The notes under the pieces are model-generated. The model was given only the letters and a program-made list of their open reading frames with translations, was not told the origin of the DNA and made no database searches. A stretch of 64,000 bases of DNA from Luteimonas marina (GTDB lineage Bacteria; Pseudomonadota; Gammaproteobacteria; Xanthomonadales; Xanthomonadaceae). Position 1 is the stretch's first letter; each line of letters starts with the position of its first letter. Shown here piece after piece: positions 49,241 to 58,314 of this stretch. Both the position numbers and the translations under genes were made by a program. The stretch lies in the NCBI RefSeq assembly GCF_007859325.1, contig NZ_VOHK01000004.1, forward strand, positions 476,720-540,719, written 5' to 3'.

Positions 49241-49315
49241 GTCATCCCGAACGCAGTGAGGGATCTACTGTCCGGGCGAGCACAGGAGCAGATCCCTCGC
49301 TGCGCTCGGGATGAC
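49241..49315. repeat. Family A repeat, CATCCCGAACG variant
   Basis: The inverted arms GTCATCCCGAACGCAGTGAG and CTCGCTGCGCTCGGGATGAC enclose a short loop with a further ATCTACTG/CAGGAGCAGAT pairing. It lies between ubiE and the M1 peptidase gene. Confidence 0.7.
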
Positions 49316-49369
49316 GGGTGATGCGGCAGATCTTCGCCATCGCCCCCGCGAACGCGGAGATGAGGGCTT

Positions 49370-50128
49370 TCAGGCCTTCCAGCCGTCGTGGATGGCGACG
49401 ATGCCGCCCGAGAGGTTGCGGTAGCGCGCACGCGCGAAGCCGGCCGCGTCCATCATCGCCTTCAGCGCGTCCTGCGGCGGATGCTTGCGGATCGACTCGG
49501 CCAGGTACTGGTAGCTGTCGGCGTCGTTCGCGAACAGCTTGCCCAGCTTCGGCAGCACGTTGAACGAGTGGAAGTCGTAGATCGGCTTGAACCACGCCGC
49601 CTTCACTTCCGAGAACTCCAGCACCCGCGCCTGCCCGCCGACCTTCAACACGCGCAGCATCTCGCGCAGCGCGGCGTCCTTGTCGGTGACGTTGCGCAGG
49701 CCGAAGGCGATGGTGACCAGGTCGAAGCTGGCGTCCGGGAACGGCAATTTTTCGGCGTTGCACTGCACGTACTCGAAGCCGCGCACGTTGCCGCGGTCGA
49801 CCATGCGGTCGCGGCCGACGCGCAGCATCTCGCCGTTGATGTCGCCCAGCACCAGCCCGCCCGATTCGCCGACGCGGTCCTTGAGCAGCGCGGCGATGTC
49901 GCCGGTGCCGCCGGCGAGGTCGAGCACGCGGTCGCCCTTCTTCACCTGCGCGGTGCCGACGAAATAGCGCTTCCAGACCCGATGGATGCCGAGGCTCATC
50001 AGGTCGTTCATCAGGTCGTAGCTGCCGGCGACCGACGAGAACACCTCGCCGACCAGCTTCTGCTTCTCGCCGACGGGCACCTCGCGGTAGCCGAAATGGG
50101 TGGTGTCCGACCGGGGATCCTCGTTCAT
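49370..50128 (-). CDS. ubiE: Ubiquinone/menaquinone biosynthesis C-methyltransferase
   Basis: This 252-residue SAM-dependent methyltransferase performs C-methylation of the benzoquinol ring in ubiquinone synthesis. It starts MNEDPRSDTTHFGYREVP. Family markers are SYDLMNDLMSLGIHRVWKR, the SAM motif VLDLAGGTGDIA, FGLRNVTDKDAALREMLRVL and the C-terminal GGIVAIHDGWKA. It is divergent from the amidohydrolase gene across 98 bp. Confidence 0.97.
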   Translation of the reverse strand: MNEDPRSDTTHFGYREVPVGEKQKLVGEVFSSVAGSYDLMNDLMSLGIHRVWKRYFVGTAQVKKGDRVLDLAGGTGDIAALLKDRVGESGGLVLGDINGEMLRVGRDRMVDRGNVRGFEYVQCNAEKLPFPDASFDLVTIAFGLRNVTDKDAALREMLRVLKVGGQARVLEFSEVKAAWFKPIYDFHSFNVLPKLGKLFANDADSYQYLAESIRKHPPQDALKAMMDAAGFARARYRNLSGGIVAIHDGWKA

Positions 50129-50226
50129 GCACGCATTTTCCCACGGTTCCGGCCGGGCGTCATGGCCGCATCGCGCCCGTCGCCGCGTTGGTGTCTCAAG
50201 ATACGCCGTCCACGGGAACCCCGCCG

Positions 50227-52008
50227 ATGCCCCGCCCGTCCGTCCTCTGCCTCGCCGCATTGATCGCCTGCGCCGCGCATGCCGCGGAACCCGAGCGCGC
50301 CATCGTCGGCGCCACCCTGCTCAACCCGGACTCGGCGCCGCTCGCCGATGCCGTCGTGCTGGTGCGCGACGGCCGGATCGTCGCCGCCGGCCGCGCGGGC
50401 GAGGTCGAGGTCCCCGAGGGCGCCGAGCGGATCGACGCCGCCGGCAAATGGCTGGTTCCCGGCCTGGTCGACGCGCACGTGCACTTCTTCCAGTCCGGCG
50501 GCCTGTACGCGCGGCCCGACGCGCTCGACCTGCGCGAGGTGGTGCCCTACGAGCAGGAAATCGCCGGCGTGAAGGCCAGCCTCGACGACGCCTTCCGCCG
50601 CACGCTGCGCAGCGGCATTACCACCGTGGTCGATTTCGGCGGGCCGATGTGGAACTTCGAGGTCCGCCAGCGCGCGCAGGCGTCCACGTCCGCGCCGCGC
50701 GTGGCCGTCGCCGGGCCGCTGGTCTCGACCTGGAAGCCGCCGATCATCGCCGACGTCGACGATCCGCCGATCATCGCGGCCGCAAGCGCGCAGGAGGCCC
50801 GCGAGCTGGTCCGCGCGCAGCTGCCGTCCAAGCCCGACTTCATCAAGATCTGGTTCGTCGTGCAGCAGGGCGAAACGCCGGCCCGGCACCTGCCGGTGGT
50901 CGCCGCGGCGATCGACGAGACGCACGCGCACGGCCTGCGCGTGGCCGTGCACGCCACCGAACTCGAAACCGCGCGCGCCGCGGTCGAGGCCGGCGCCGAC
51001 GTGCTGGTGCACGGCGTGTTCGACGCGCCGGTCGACGAGGCCTTCGTCGCGCTGCTGAAAAGTCGCGGCACCGTCTACGTGCCGACGCTGGGCGTGATGG
51101 AAGGCTACGACCGCATCTTCGTCCGCAAGCCGGGGCTGACCGACGAGGAGCGCGGCTGGGGCAGCCCGGATGCGATCGCCTCGTTCGCCGACCTCGGGCG
51201 CATCTCGACCGACCTGCTGCCCGGCTACCTGCCGCAGCTCTGGGCGCAGGACCTGGAGCCGCGCCGGGCAAAGGTCGCGCAGCAGAACCTCAAGACGCTC
51301 AGCGACGCCGGCGTGCCGATCGCCACCGGCACCGACGCCGGCAACATCGGCACCCTGCACGGCGCGTCCTACGTGCGCGAGCTGCAGCTGATGGCCGAGG
51401 CCGGGCTGTCGCCGGCGCGGATCCTCGCCGACTCCACGCTCGGCGGCGCGCGCCTGCTCGGCCTGGAGCAGGAGATGGGAACGATCGCGCCCGGCAAGCG
51501 CGCCGACCTCGTGATCCTCGACGCCGACCCGCTGGCCGACGTCGGCAACTTCGGCCGCATCCACGCGGTGATGAAGGCCGGCACGCTGTGGCCCGCCGAT
51601 GCCCTCCTCGCCGGCAGCCACGAGCAGGCCCGCCACCGCAACCCCGATGCGTTCGCGGGTGCCACCGACCCCGCCAACCAGCCCGAAGCCGTGGTGCAGC
51701 GGCAGCTGGAGGCCTACAACGCGCGCGACGTCGATGCCTTCCTGGCCACCTACGGCCCGGACATCGAACTGTTCGACTTCCCCGGCGAGCGCCATACGCA
51801 GGGACTCGATGCCATGCGCGCCACCTACGGCAAGCTGTTCGAGGCCAATCCCGAGCTTCACGCCGAAGTGCGCAAGCGCATCGTGCGCGGGCGCTACGTG
51901 ATCGATCACGAAGTGATCGGCGGGACGGCGCAAGGCCTCACGTTCGAGGCGATCGCGATCTACGAGGTCCGCGGCGGCAAGATCCGGCGCGTGTGGTTCA
52001 TCCAGTAG
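50227..52008 (+). CDS. Secreted amidohydrolase fused to a SnoaL-like domain
   Basis: This is a 593-residue exported protein with signal peptide MPRPSVLCLAALIACAAHA. Residues about 25-470 form an imidazolonepropionase-like amidohydrolase: metal ligands are DAHVHF, AVHATE, VHGVF and GTDAGN, with the conserved closing APGKRADLVILDADPL. Residues about 485-593 form a SnoaL/NTF2-like cone domain (QRQLEAYNARDVDAFLATYG, ending GKIRRVWFIQ). The fusion is unusual. A TTG codon 39 bp upstream is a less likely start. The substrate is unknown; cyclic amides or dipeptides are possible for this amidohydrolase class. Confidence 0.88.
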   Translation: MPRPSVLCLAALIACAAHAAEPERAIVGATLLNPDSAPLADAVVLVRDGRIVAAGRAGEVEVPEGAERIDAAGKWLVPGLVDAHVHFFQSGGLYARPDALDLREVVPYEQEIAGVKASLDDAFRRTLRSGITTVVDFGGPMWNFEVRQRAQASTSAPRVAVAGPLVSTWKPPIIADVDDPPIIAAASAQEARELVRAQLPSKPDFIKIWFVVQQGETPARHLPVVAAAIDETHAHGLRVAVHATELETARAAVEAGADVLVHGVFDAPVDEAFVALLKSRGTVYVPTLGVMEGYDRIFVRKPGLTDEERGWGSPDAIASFADLGRISTDLLPGYLPQLWAQDLEPRRAKVAQQNLKTLSDAGVPIATGTDAGNIGTLHGASYVRELQLMAEAGLSPARILADSTLGGARLLGLEQEMGTIAPGKRADLVILDADPLADVGNFGRIHAVMKAGTLWPADALLAGSHEQARHRNPDAFAGATDPANQPEAVVQRQLEAYNARDVDAFLATYGPDIELFDFPGERHTQGLDAMRATYGKLFEANPELHAEVRKRIVRGRYVIDHEVIGGTAQGLTFEAIAIYEVRGGKIRRVWFIQ

Positions 52009-52054
52009 CGTGGCTTGCGCGTCCCGCGCCTCGTCTTCGCACCCTGCATGTTCC

Positions 52055-52132
52055 TGTCATCTCGAGCGCAGCGAGAGATCTGCTTCTGCCCGAACTGCAA
52101 AAGCAGATCTCTCGCTGCGCTCGAGATGACAG
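52055..52132. repeat. Family A repeat, CTCGAGCG variant
   Basis: The arms TGTCATCTCGAGCGCAGCGA and TCGCTGCGCTCGAGATGACA are exactly inverted, and the loop adds GATCTGCTTCTGC/GCAAAAGCAGATC. It sits between two convergent genes and could act as a shared mRNA 3' structure. Confidence 0.75.
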
Positions 52133-52184
52133 ATTTCACACATCCGCACGCAGCTGCGGCTGATACCTCCCCCCAACGCACCCG

Positions 52185-53639
52185 CTACCGCTTCAGGCGC
52201 CTCGGCGTCTTGCCGCCGGTCACCCGGCCATCGCCGACCACCACCACGAACCCGTTCGCGGTCTTCGACTCGACGTACACCGAGAACAGACCGTCCGGCG
52301 ACACCCAGGCCTCGCCGACCTTGAACATCGAGCCCTCGTTGTTCGCCACGTCGGCCGGCGGCCAGTCCGCGTCCTGGCTCTCCGCCTCGAACCGGTAATT
52401 GCTGCCGACGAGGTGGATGATGACCGCATCGCCCGCCAGCCGTCCCTCGTAGGCACCCGCGGGTCGCCTCGCCTCCACCGTGTAGAACGTGCCGCGGTAC
52501 GGATCCGGCGAGGCCGGCGTCTGCAGGACCAGCATCTGCACGTTGCTTGAACCCGAGAGGCTGGCGTAGTCGAGCGTGACCCGGGCACGCGCCGCGCCCG
52601 AGGCGATCGTGCGCTTGCGCGCCGCATCCACCCAGCCCAGGCGATCGCGCTGCAGGATGTTGATGTGCTTGGGCCGAGAGCCGTAGGTCGCGTCGTATAC
52701 CGCGTTGCTCCATCCGTCGCTCATCACGTCCCACGGATTGTCGTAGGTGTCGTCGTCGCCGTCTGAGTTGTCCGAGTGCGGCAGGCCGTAGCCGTGACCC
52801 ATCTCGTGCGCGAGCGGCGCGAGGTTGTTGAACGACCAGGGCGGGTTCCAGGTGGTCGACCAGCAACGATTGGCCCCGTCGAGCGTGGTGCAGCGACCGC
52901 CGCCCCAGGCGTAGCCGTCGAGGTCGCCGTTGAACATCATGTTGATGCCGACGACCTGACTGAAATCGACGTCCGCGTTCGCCGCGGCGGTGCAGTCGTC
53001 GAACAGGGCATTGAGGTCGGCGTCCTCCTCACCGTCGTCGTCCTCGGTCACGTAGTGCGCCCGCGCGTTCGGCAGCGCGTACCAGCCGCGCGCGTCGCTG
53101 CCGGCGAGGTTGATCTTGTCGTAGGACACCTCGCGCCAGTAGTGCCCCAGCTGCCCTTCGGCGTCGCCGTACTGGTCGCGGAAGAAGTCGACCGTCTTCT
53201 GCTCTTCGGTGATGTCGCTGAACCTGCAGGCGATGGTGATCCAGCGGGTCGAGCCCAGCGTCGCCTTGGCCACGCCGTCGGCCTTGCCGGTCAGCACGTG
53301 GGGCATCGGCGCATCGACCTGGTCCGCCGGCACGATCGCCTCGATGGCGCGATTGCCCGAAGAAGACTTCCGGCTGGAGAACTGCACCGCCACGCGACGG
53401 TTCGCCAGCGCGTACAGGTCGCCCGCGCCGCGGCGCGCCTCATCGGGATCGAGCGCGATGCGTGCGCCATGGTCCAGCACCAGCGCCGCATGGAATTTCG
53501 GCGGCAATGTCCGCCCGGCGGGCGCCGGCGTGGCATCGCCCCAGCGCAGCTCCAGTCCCCCCTGCAGCACCTGCCCCTGCGCGGCGGCGCTCGCCGCCAG
53601 CAGTGCGAGCGTCGCCGCCGCTGTCCCGATCCGATACAT
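52185..53639 (-). CDS. Secreted metzincin-type zinc metalloprotease
   Basis: This 484-residue exported protein has signal peptide MYRIGTAAATLALLAASAAA. The zinc signature HEMGHGYGLPHS (about 277-288) fits HExxHxxGxxH, and a Met-turn follows in NPWDVMSDG. A propeptide-like region precedes it, and a C-terminal beta domain follows. It resembles M6/M11-like (gametolysin-type) proteases rather than the reprolysin-like enzyme at 17694. Protein degradation for nutrition or predation is a reasonable guess in this family of bacteria. It is divergent from the deaminase gene. Confidence 0.87.
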   Translation of the reverse strand: MYRIGTAAATLALLAASAAAQGQVLQGGLELRWGDATPAPAGRTLPPKFHAALVLDHGARIALDPDEARRGAGDLYALANRRVAVQFSSRKSSSGNRAIEAIVPADQVDAPMPHVLTGKADGVAKATLGSTRWITIACRFSDITEEQKTVDFFRDQYGDAEGQLGHYWREVSYDKINLAGSDARGWYALPNARAHYVTEDDDGEEDADLNALFDDCTAAANADVDFSQVVGINMMFNGDLDGYAWGGGRCTTLDGANRCWSTTWNPPWSFNNLAPLAHEMGHGYGLPHSDNSDGDDDTYDNPWDVMSDGWSNAVYDATYGSRPKHINILQRDRLGWVDAARKRTIASGAARARVTLDYASLSGSSNVQMLVLQTPASPDPYRGTFYTVEARRPAGAYEGRLAGDAVIIHLVGSNYRFEAESQDADWPPADVANNEGSMFKVGEAWVSPDGLFSVYVESKTANGFVVVVGDGRVTGGKTPRRLKR

Positions 53640-53789
53640 CTACGGCCCCCTTCCCGCGCGCCGATGGCCCTGCCGCCGATTCTCGACCACGCCGCGACGC
53701 GGGACAAGCACGCCTGCGATCACGGTCACGGATCGCGCCCGCCCATCGAACCGCGATATGGTGGAAGCCCCGACGCCCCCTGCCCCGCG

Positions 53790-54242
53790 ATGACGACGCC
53801 CGACTACCGCACCCTGCTCGAAACCGCCATTGCCGAAGCCCGCCAGGGCCTTGCCGAAGGCGGCATCCCGATCGGCGCCGCGCTCTACCGCAACGACGGC
53901 ACCCTGCTCGGCCGCGGCCACAACCGCCGCGTGCAGGAAGGCGACCCGTCCGTCCACGGCGAAACCGACGCCTTCCGCAAGGCCGGCCGCCAGCGCCGCT
54001 ACCGCGACACCATCATGGTCACCACCCTGTCGCCGTGCTGGTACTGCAGCGGCCTGGTGCGCCAGTTCAACATCGGCACCGTGGTGATCGGCGAATCGGT
54101 CAACTTCCACGGCGGCCACGACTGGCTGCGCGAGCACGGCGTCAACGTGATCGACCTCAACGACGCCGAATGCATCGCCATGCTCGGCGACTGGATCGCA
54201 GCCAATCCCGATGTCTGGAACGAGGACATCGGCGAAGACTAG
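53790..54242 (+). CDS. Yeast-type cytosine deaminase homologue
   Basis: This 150-residue zinc-dependent deaminase has His56 and Glu58 in HGETDA and Cys83 and Cys86 in PCWYC. It resembles fungal Fcy1 much more than bacterial CodA or tRNA-specific TadA: EGGIPIGAALY, LGRGHNRR, GESVNFHGG and the C-terminal NPDVWNEDIGED all have Fcy1 counterparts. It may deaminate cytosine or a related base, but the substrate is inferred. No pyrimidine gene is adjacent. Confidence 0.88.
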   Translation: MTTPDYRTLLETAIAEARQGLAEGGIPIGAALYRNDGTLLGRGHNRRVQEGDPSVHGETDAFRKAGRQRRYRDTIMVTTLSPCWYCSGLVRQFNIGTVVIGESVNFHGGHDWLREHGVNVIDLNDAECIAMLGDWIAANPDVWNEDIGED

Positions 54243-54313
54243 CGCAACACGCCCTCCCGCCACCCGCAACCCACCCCGCCCGCAGTCGCCCCGCCGCCCC
54301 GCCACCCCGCAAT

Positions 54314-54420
54314 CGTCATCCCGGCGAAAGCCGGGATCCATTGTGACCTTGTCGTTTGCTTCCCGATGGAAGCAAGCAGGAGCAAGACCAGAATGCATCC
54401 CGGCTTTCGCCGGAATGACG
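54314..54420. repeat. Family B palindromic repeat
   Basis: The arms CGTCATCCCGGCGAAAGCCG and CGGCTTTCGCCGGAATGACG have an inner inverted pair TTGCTTCC/GGAAGCAA. It lies between the deaminase and mutarotase genes. Confidence 0.8.
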
Positions 54421-54454
54421 ACCTCCGGAACCCCGCCGCAGACCCCACACACAC

Positions 54455-55279
54455 ATGCCCCCGACCCACGAATCCACCGACCACCGCGGCACGCCCTGCC
54501 TCCGCCTCCGCAACGAAGGCGCCACCGCCCTCGTCGCCCTGCACGGCGCACAACTGCTGTCGTGGATCCCCGCCGACGGCCGCGAACGCCTGTTCCTCGG
54601 CGAGCGCGCGCAGTTCACCCCCGGCAGCGCGATCCGTGGCGGCGTGCCGGTGGTCTTCCCGCAGTTCGGCGAACGCGGGAACCTGCGCAAGCACGGCTTC
54701 GCGCGCCTGCTCGACTGGACGTTCGAAGGCGTCACCGACGACGCCGCGATCTTCGAACTGCGCGACGGCCCCGACACCGCGCAATGGCCGCATGCCTTCG
54801 CCTGCCGGCTGTCGATCGGACTCGCCGCCGCGCGCCTCGCCGTCGCGCTGGAGGTGGAAAACCGCGGCGCCGTGCCCTTCGACTTCACCGCCGCCCTGCA
54901 CACCTACCTGCGCGTGGACGACATCGCGCAGGTCTCGCTCGAAGGCCTGCAGGGCTGCGACTACGAGGACAGCGCCAACGGCGGCACCCTGCACCGGCAG
55001 CACGAGCATGCGGTCGCCTTCGACGGCGAAATCGACCGCATCTACAACGACGTCGTCGCCCCGCTCATCCTGGTCGACGGCGGGCATCGCCTCGACATCA
55101 AGCACGACGGCTTCGGTGACACCATCGTCTGGAATCCCGGCGCGCACCTCGCCGCGCGCATCGGCGACCTCGCGCCGGGCGAACACGCGCGGTTCGCCTG
55201 CGTCGAGGCCGGACAGGTGCTGGCACCGGTGCTGCTGGCGCCGGGCGAGCGCTGGCGCGGGAGCCAGGCGCTGGGATGA
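54455..55279 (+). CDS. D-hexose-6-phosphate mutarotase (aldose 1-epimerase family)
   Basis: This 274-residue beta-sandwich enzyme is of the YeaD type. Recognisable parts are HGAQLLSWIP, the substrate loop IRGGVPVVFPQFGERG, HGFARLLDWT, the catalytic-side stretch ALHTYLRVDDI and DRIYNDV, and WNPGAHLAARIGD near the end. It interconverts alpha and beta anomers of glucose 6-phosphate and similar sugars in the cytoplasm. The gene is monocistronic by position, 175 bp after the end of the 53790 gene plus a repeat. Confidence 0.93.
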   Translation: MPPTHESTDHRGTPCLRLRNEGATALVALHGAQLLSWIPADGRERLFLGERAQFTPGSAIRGGVPVVFPQFGERGNLRKHGFARLLDWTFEGVTDDAAIFELRDGPDTAQWPHAFACRLSIGLAAARLAVALEVENRGAVPFDFTAALHTYLRVDDIAQVSLEGLQGCDYEDSANGGTLHRQHEHAVAFDGEIDRIYNDVVAPLILVDGGHRLDIKHDGFGDTIVWNPGAHLAARIGDLAPGEHARFACVEAGQVLAPVLLAPGERWRGSQALG

Positions 55280-55304
55280 GCCTTGCCCGATGCGGCAACC
55301 GCGC

Positions 55305-55739
55305 TCAGCGCGCCTCGATGGTGAACGCGCCGAAGGCCACGCCCAGGTCCCAGCCCTCGCCGGTGCCGGCCAGCGCCAGCGAGACTTCGCCCTTGGTCAT
55401 CGCCTGCGCCTTGCTGGACTTGACCGCGCCGGCATGCGCCTCGGCGGCGACATAGGTGCCGAGAAGCTCGCGGATGTCGCGGACGGCGGAGAACGTGCCG
55501 CGGCCACCGCGGATCTCGGACTTGCCGACGGTCAGGCCGCCGCCCTTGGCATCGATCTTCACCGCCATCGCCTGGCCGTTGTCGCAGCGCACGCGGCCGG
55601 TGCCCGAAGCGGTCTTGTAGAACGCGGACCAGCCGGCCATGTCGAAGTCGAGCCGGCAGGAGACGTCGCGGGCGGCGGCAGGCGCGGCCGCGAACAGGAA
55701 GAGGGCCGCGCAGGCGGCGGGCAGCAGGGATCTGGACAT
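55305..55739 (-). CDS. Secreted protein of unknown function
   Basis: This 144-residue protein has a clear signal peptide (MSRSLLPAACAALFLFAAAPAAA). The mature part has two cysteines (VSCRLDF, VRCDNG), glycine-rich segments (KGGGLTVGKSEIRGGRG) and a beta-rich C-terminus. I do not recognise the family with certainty. It is convergent with the mutarotase gene, 25 bp apart. Confidence 0.75.
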   Translation of the reverse strand: MSRSLLPAACAALFLFAAAPAAARDVSCRLDFDMAGWSAFYKTASGTGRVRCDNGQAMAVKIDAKGGGLTVGKSEIRGGRGTFSAVRDIRELLGTYVAAEAHAGAVKSSKAQAMTKGEVSLALAGTGEGWDLGVAFGAFTIEAR

Positions 55740-55888
55740 GTGGATATGCCGGAACGGGGGTCAGACCGCAAGCATAGGCCGGCGCCATGGGCGCGTCAGC
55801 TGCGTCGTTGCCCGCGGTTCACGCGCGGCGACGGATGCCGCCCGAATCGTTGAACTTTCGGATTGGTTGCCCCCGGTTGCGCCTGAAG

Positions 55889-55996
55889 GAAACTTCCAGG
55901 AACCCCGAACTTGTCATTTCGAACGCCAGTGAGAAATCTCGCCCTTCAAACGCCTGGACTCTCGCCCCGCTCGAAATGACAGTCTTCCAGCAGTTC
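55889..55996. repeat. Family A element nested in a family C site
   Basis: The sequence reads GCG-CCTGAAG-[GAAACTTCCAGGAACC ... CAGCAGTTC]-CCTGAAG-GCGCTCC. Removing the bracketed part with one CCTGAAG restores the family C motif GCGCCTGAAGGCGCTCC. The inner arms are TTGTCATTTCGAACG and CGCTCGAAATGACAG. The flanking repeats are at 55882-55888 and 55997-56003. Confidence 0.7.
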
Positions 55997-56028
55997 CCTG
56001 AAGGCGCTCCTGCACCAGCAGACGGGAA

Positions 56029-57408
56029 TCAGAGGATGTAGCGACTCAAGTCCGGGTCCTGCACCAGTTCGCCCAGGTGCGCGTCGACATAGGCGCGATC
56101 GACGGTGACGCGGCTGCCATCCTTGTCCGGGGCCTCGTAGCTGAGCGTGTCGAGCAGCCGTTCGAGCACGGTGTGCAACCGGCGCGCGCCGATGTTCTCC
56201 TGGCGCTCGTTGACCTGCGCGGCGATCTCGGCGAGGCGGTCGACCGCTTCGTCCGCGAACGACAGCTGCACGCCCTCGGTTTTCAGCAGTTCCACGTACT
56301 GCCTGGTCAGCGCGGCCCTGGGCTCGGTGAGGATGCGCACAAAGTCATCCTTGCTCAGCGCGGACAGTTCGACGCGGATCGGGAAGCGTCCCTGCATCTC
56401 CGGGATCAGGTCGCTGGGCTTGGCGAGGTGGAATGCGCCCGAGGCGATGAACAGGATGTGGTCGGTCTTGACCGCGCCGTACTTGGTGCTGACGGTCGAA
56501 CCTTCGACCAGCGGCAGCAGGTCGCGCTGCACGCCCTCGCGGCTGACGTCGGCGCCCATGCCCTCGCTGCGCTTGGCGACCTTGTCGATCTCGTCGATGA
56601 AGACGATGCCGTGCTGCTCGCAGGCCTCGATCGCGGCCTCGCGCACGTCGTCCTCGTTGACCAGCTTCGCGGCCTCGTCCTCGACCAGCTGCGGGCGCGC
56701 GGCCCTGATCGTCAGCTTGCGCGTGTGCGTCTTCGCGCCGCCGAGGCTGGAGAACATCTGCCGCAGCTGCTGGCCCATCTCCTCCATGCCGGGCGGCGTC
56801 ATGATGTCGACGCCGACGTTGGCCGAGAGCTCCAGCTCGATCTCGCGCTCGTCGAGGTCGCCGGCGCGCAGCTGCCTGCGCAGCTTCTGCCGCGTCTCGG
56901 ACTCCTTCGACGAAGGCTCGGCGCCGATGTCGACCGTGGCCGTGCTGCCGAAGCCGAAGGCCGGCTGCGGCGCCTCGCGCCTGGGCAGCAGCGCGTCGAG
57001 GATGCGGTCCTCGGCGCGCTCCTCGGCCTGCGTGCGCACGCGCTGCTTGGCCTGCTCGCGGTACAGCTTGACCGCGGTGTCGGCGAGGTCGCGGATGATC
57101 TGCTCGACGTCCTTGCCGACATAGCCGACCTCGGTGAAGCGCGTGGCCTCGACCTTGACGAACGGCGCATTGGCCAGCGTCGCCAGCCGACGCGCGATTT
57201 CGGTCTTGCCCACGCCGGTCGGGCCGATCATCAGGATGTTCTTCGGCATCACCTCGTTGCGCAGCTCGTCGGGCAGCTGCGCGCGGCGCCAGCGGTTGCG
57301 CAGCGCGATCGCGACCGCGCGCTTGGCCGACTGCTGGCCGATGATGTGGCGGTCGAGTTCCTGCACGATCTCGCGCGGGGTCATGGTGGAAGAGTCGTGA
57401 TTGGTCAT
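56029..57408 (-). CDS. hslU: ATP-dependent protease HslUV, ATPase subunit
   Basis: This AAA+ unfoldase feeds substrates to HslV and has 459 residues from [18 protein letters not shown]; starting at the inner MTPREIV (57384) gives 451 and is also possible, since neither has a strong Shine-Dalgarno. Walker A GPTGVGKT lies at 62-69, Walker B is IVFIDEIDK, and the pore loop region is [21 protein letters not shown]. The sensor 2 region includes [16 protein letters not shown], and the C-terminal DLSRYIL tail docks into HslV. It is co-directional with hslV, 92 bp downstream. Confidence 0.96.
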   Translation of the reverse strand: MTNHDSSTMTPREIVQELDRHIIGQQSAKRAVAIALRNRWRRAQLPDELRNEVMPKNILMIGPTGVGKTEIARRLATLANAPFVKVEATRFTEVGYVGKDVEQIIRDLADTAVKLYREQAKQRVRTQAEERAEDRILDALLPRREAPQPAFGFGSTATVDIGAEPSSKESETRQKLRRQLRAGDLDEREIELELSANVGVDIMTPPGMEEMGQQLRQMFSSLGGAKTHTRKLTIRAARPQLVEDEAAKLVNEDDVREAAIEACEQHGIVFIDEIDKVAKRSEGMGADVSREGVQRDLLPLVEGSTVSTKYGAVKTDHILFIASGAFHLAKPSDLIPEMQGRFPIRVELSALSKDDFVRILTEPRAALTRQYVELLKTEGVQLSFADEAVDRLAEIAAQVNERQENIGARRLHTVLERLLDTLSYEAPDKDGSRVTVDRAYVDAHLGELVQDPDLSRYIL

Positions 57409-57409
57409 T

Positions 57410-57498
57410 GGTGATTCGCGATTCGTGAAAGCGGGGAATGGGTTGAACTGATGGTCGGCGGTGATCCTGCTGTTTCGAATCACCAATCACGAATCACC
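57410..57498. repeat. Inverted repeat in the hslV-hslU spacer
   Basis: GGTGATTCGCGATT (57410-57423) pairs with AATCACGAATCACC (57485-57498) with one mismatch. The unit GATTCGTGATTGGTGATT recurs in degenerate form and runs into the first hslU codons. It would fold into a hairpin between the two coding regions. Confidence 0.6.
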
Positions 57499-57500
57499 AG

Positions 57501-58052
57501 TTACAGCTCTTCAACCACCACGTTGCGGTTCGTATAGATGCAGATATCGCCGGCGATGTTCAGCGCCTCGGTGGCGATCGTGCGGGCGTCGAGGCCGGTG
57601 TGCGCGAGCAGCGCGCGGGCGGCGGAGAGCGCGTAGGAGCCGCCGGAGCCGATGGCGATGATGCCGTCCTCCGGTTCGATCACGTCGCCAGTGCCGCTGA
57701 TGATCAGCGAGGTGTCCTTGTCGGCCACCGCAAGCAGCGCCTCGAGCTTGCCGAAGCGGCGTTCGGTGCGCCAGTCCTTGGCCATCTCCACCGCGGCGCG
57801 CTGCAGCTGGCCGTGCTTCTCCAGCTTCGACTCGAACAGCTCGAACAGGGTGAATGCATCGGCCGCGGCACCGGCGAAACCGGCCAGCACCTGCCCGTCC
57901 TTGCCAAGCCGGCGCACCTTGCGTGCATTGCCCTTCATCACCGTGTGACCGAGCGTCACCTGGCCATCGCCGGCCACGGCCACCTTGCCGTCGCGGCGCA
58001 CCGACAGGATCGTGGTGGCGTGGAACACGTTGGGATTCTGGCTGGGATCCAT
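57501..58052 (-). CDS. hslV: ATP-dependent protease HslUV, peptidase subunit
   Basis: This is the 183-residue proteasome-beta-like peptidase. A 12-residue propeptide precedes the catalytic Thr13 in [10 protein letters not shown]. The conserved stretches [20 protein letters not shown] and the binding-loop region [20 protein letters not shown] are present. GGAGG lies just upstream of the ATG. It forms dodecamers capped by HslU hexamers and degrades misfolded and regulatory proteins. Confidence 0.97.
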   Translation of the reverse strand: MDPSQNPNVFHATTILSVRRDGKVAVAGDGQVTLGHTVMKGNARKVRRLGKDGQVLAGFAGAAADAFTLFELFESKLEKHGQLQRAAVEMAKDWRTERRFGKLEALLAVADKDTSLIISGTGDVIEPEDGIIAIGSGGSYALSAARALLAHTGLDARTIATEALNIAGDICIYTNRNVVVEEL

Positions 58053-58208
58053 GCGGCCTCCGGGTCTGGAACTACCCAGATGGGGCCGACATTTGCGGCA
58101 TCAACCTCCCCCCGCCGGAGCGATCGGGCTCCCACGCCCTTCCCCGCGGATCCCTCGCCGGTCGCGGCACAAGGCCATCCAGCGGGTGGTTGGTCGAAGA
58201 ACGGGCTT

Positions 58209-58283
58209 GCCATCCCGAACGCAGCGAGCCACTGCTTTCACGGGTGCCTGAAGGGCGGATGCTCGCTGCGCTCCGGATGACAT
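58209..58283. repeat. Family A repeat, divergent copy
   Basis: The arms CCATCCCGAACGCAGCGAG and CTCGCTGCGCTCCGGATGAC flank a short loop. It lies between the amidohydrolase gene and hslV. Confidence 0.6.
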
Positions 58284-58314
58284 TCCATCCACCCGCGCCC
58301 GGAAGCGTGGTTGC

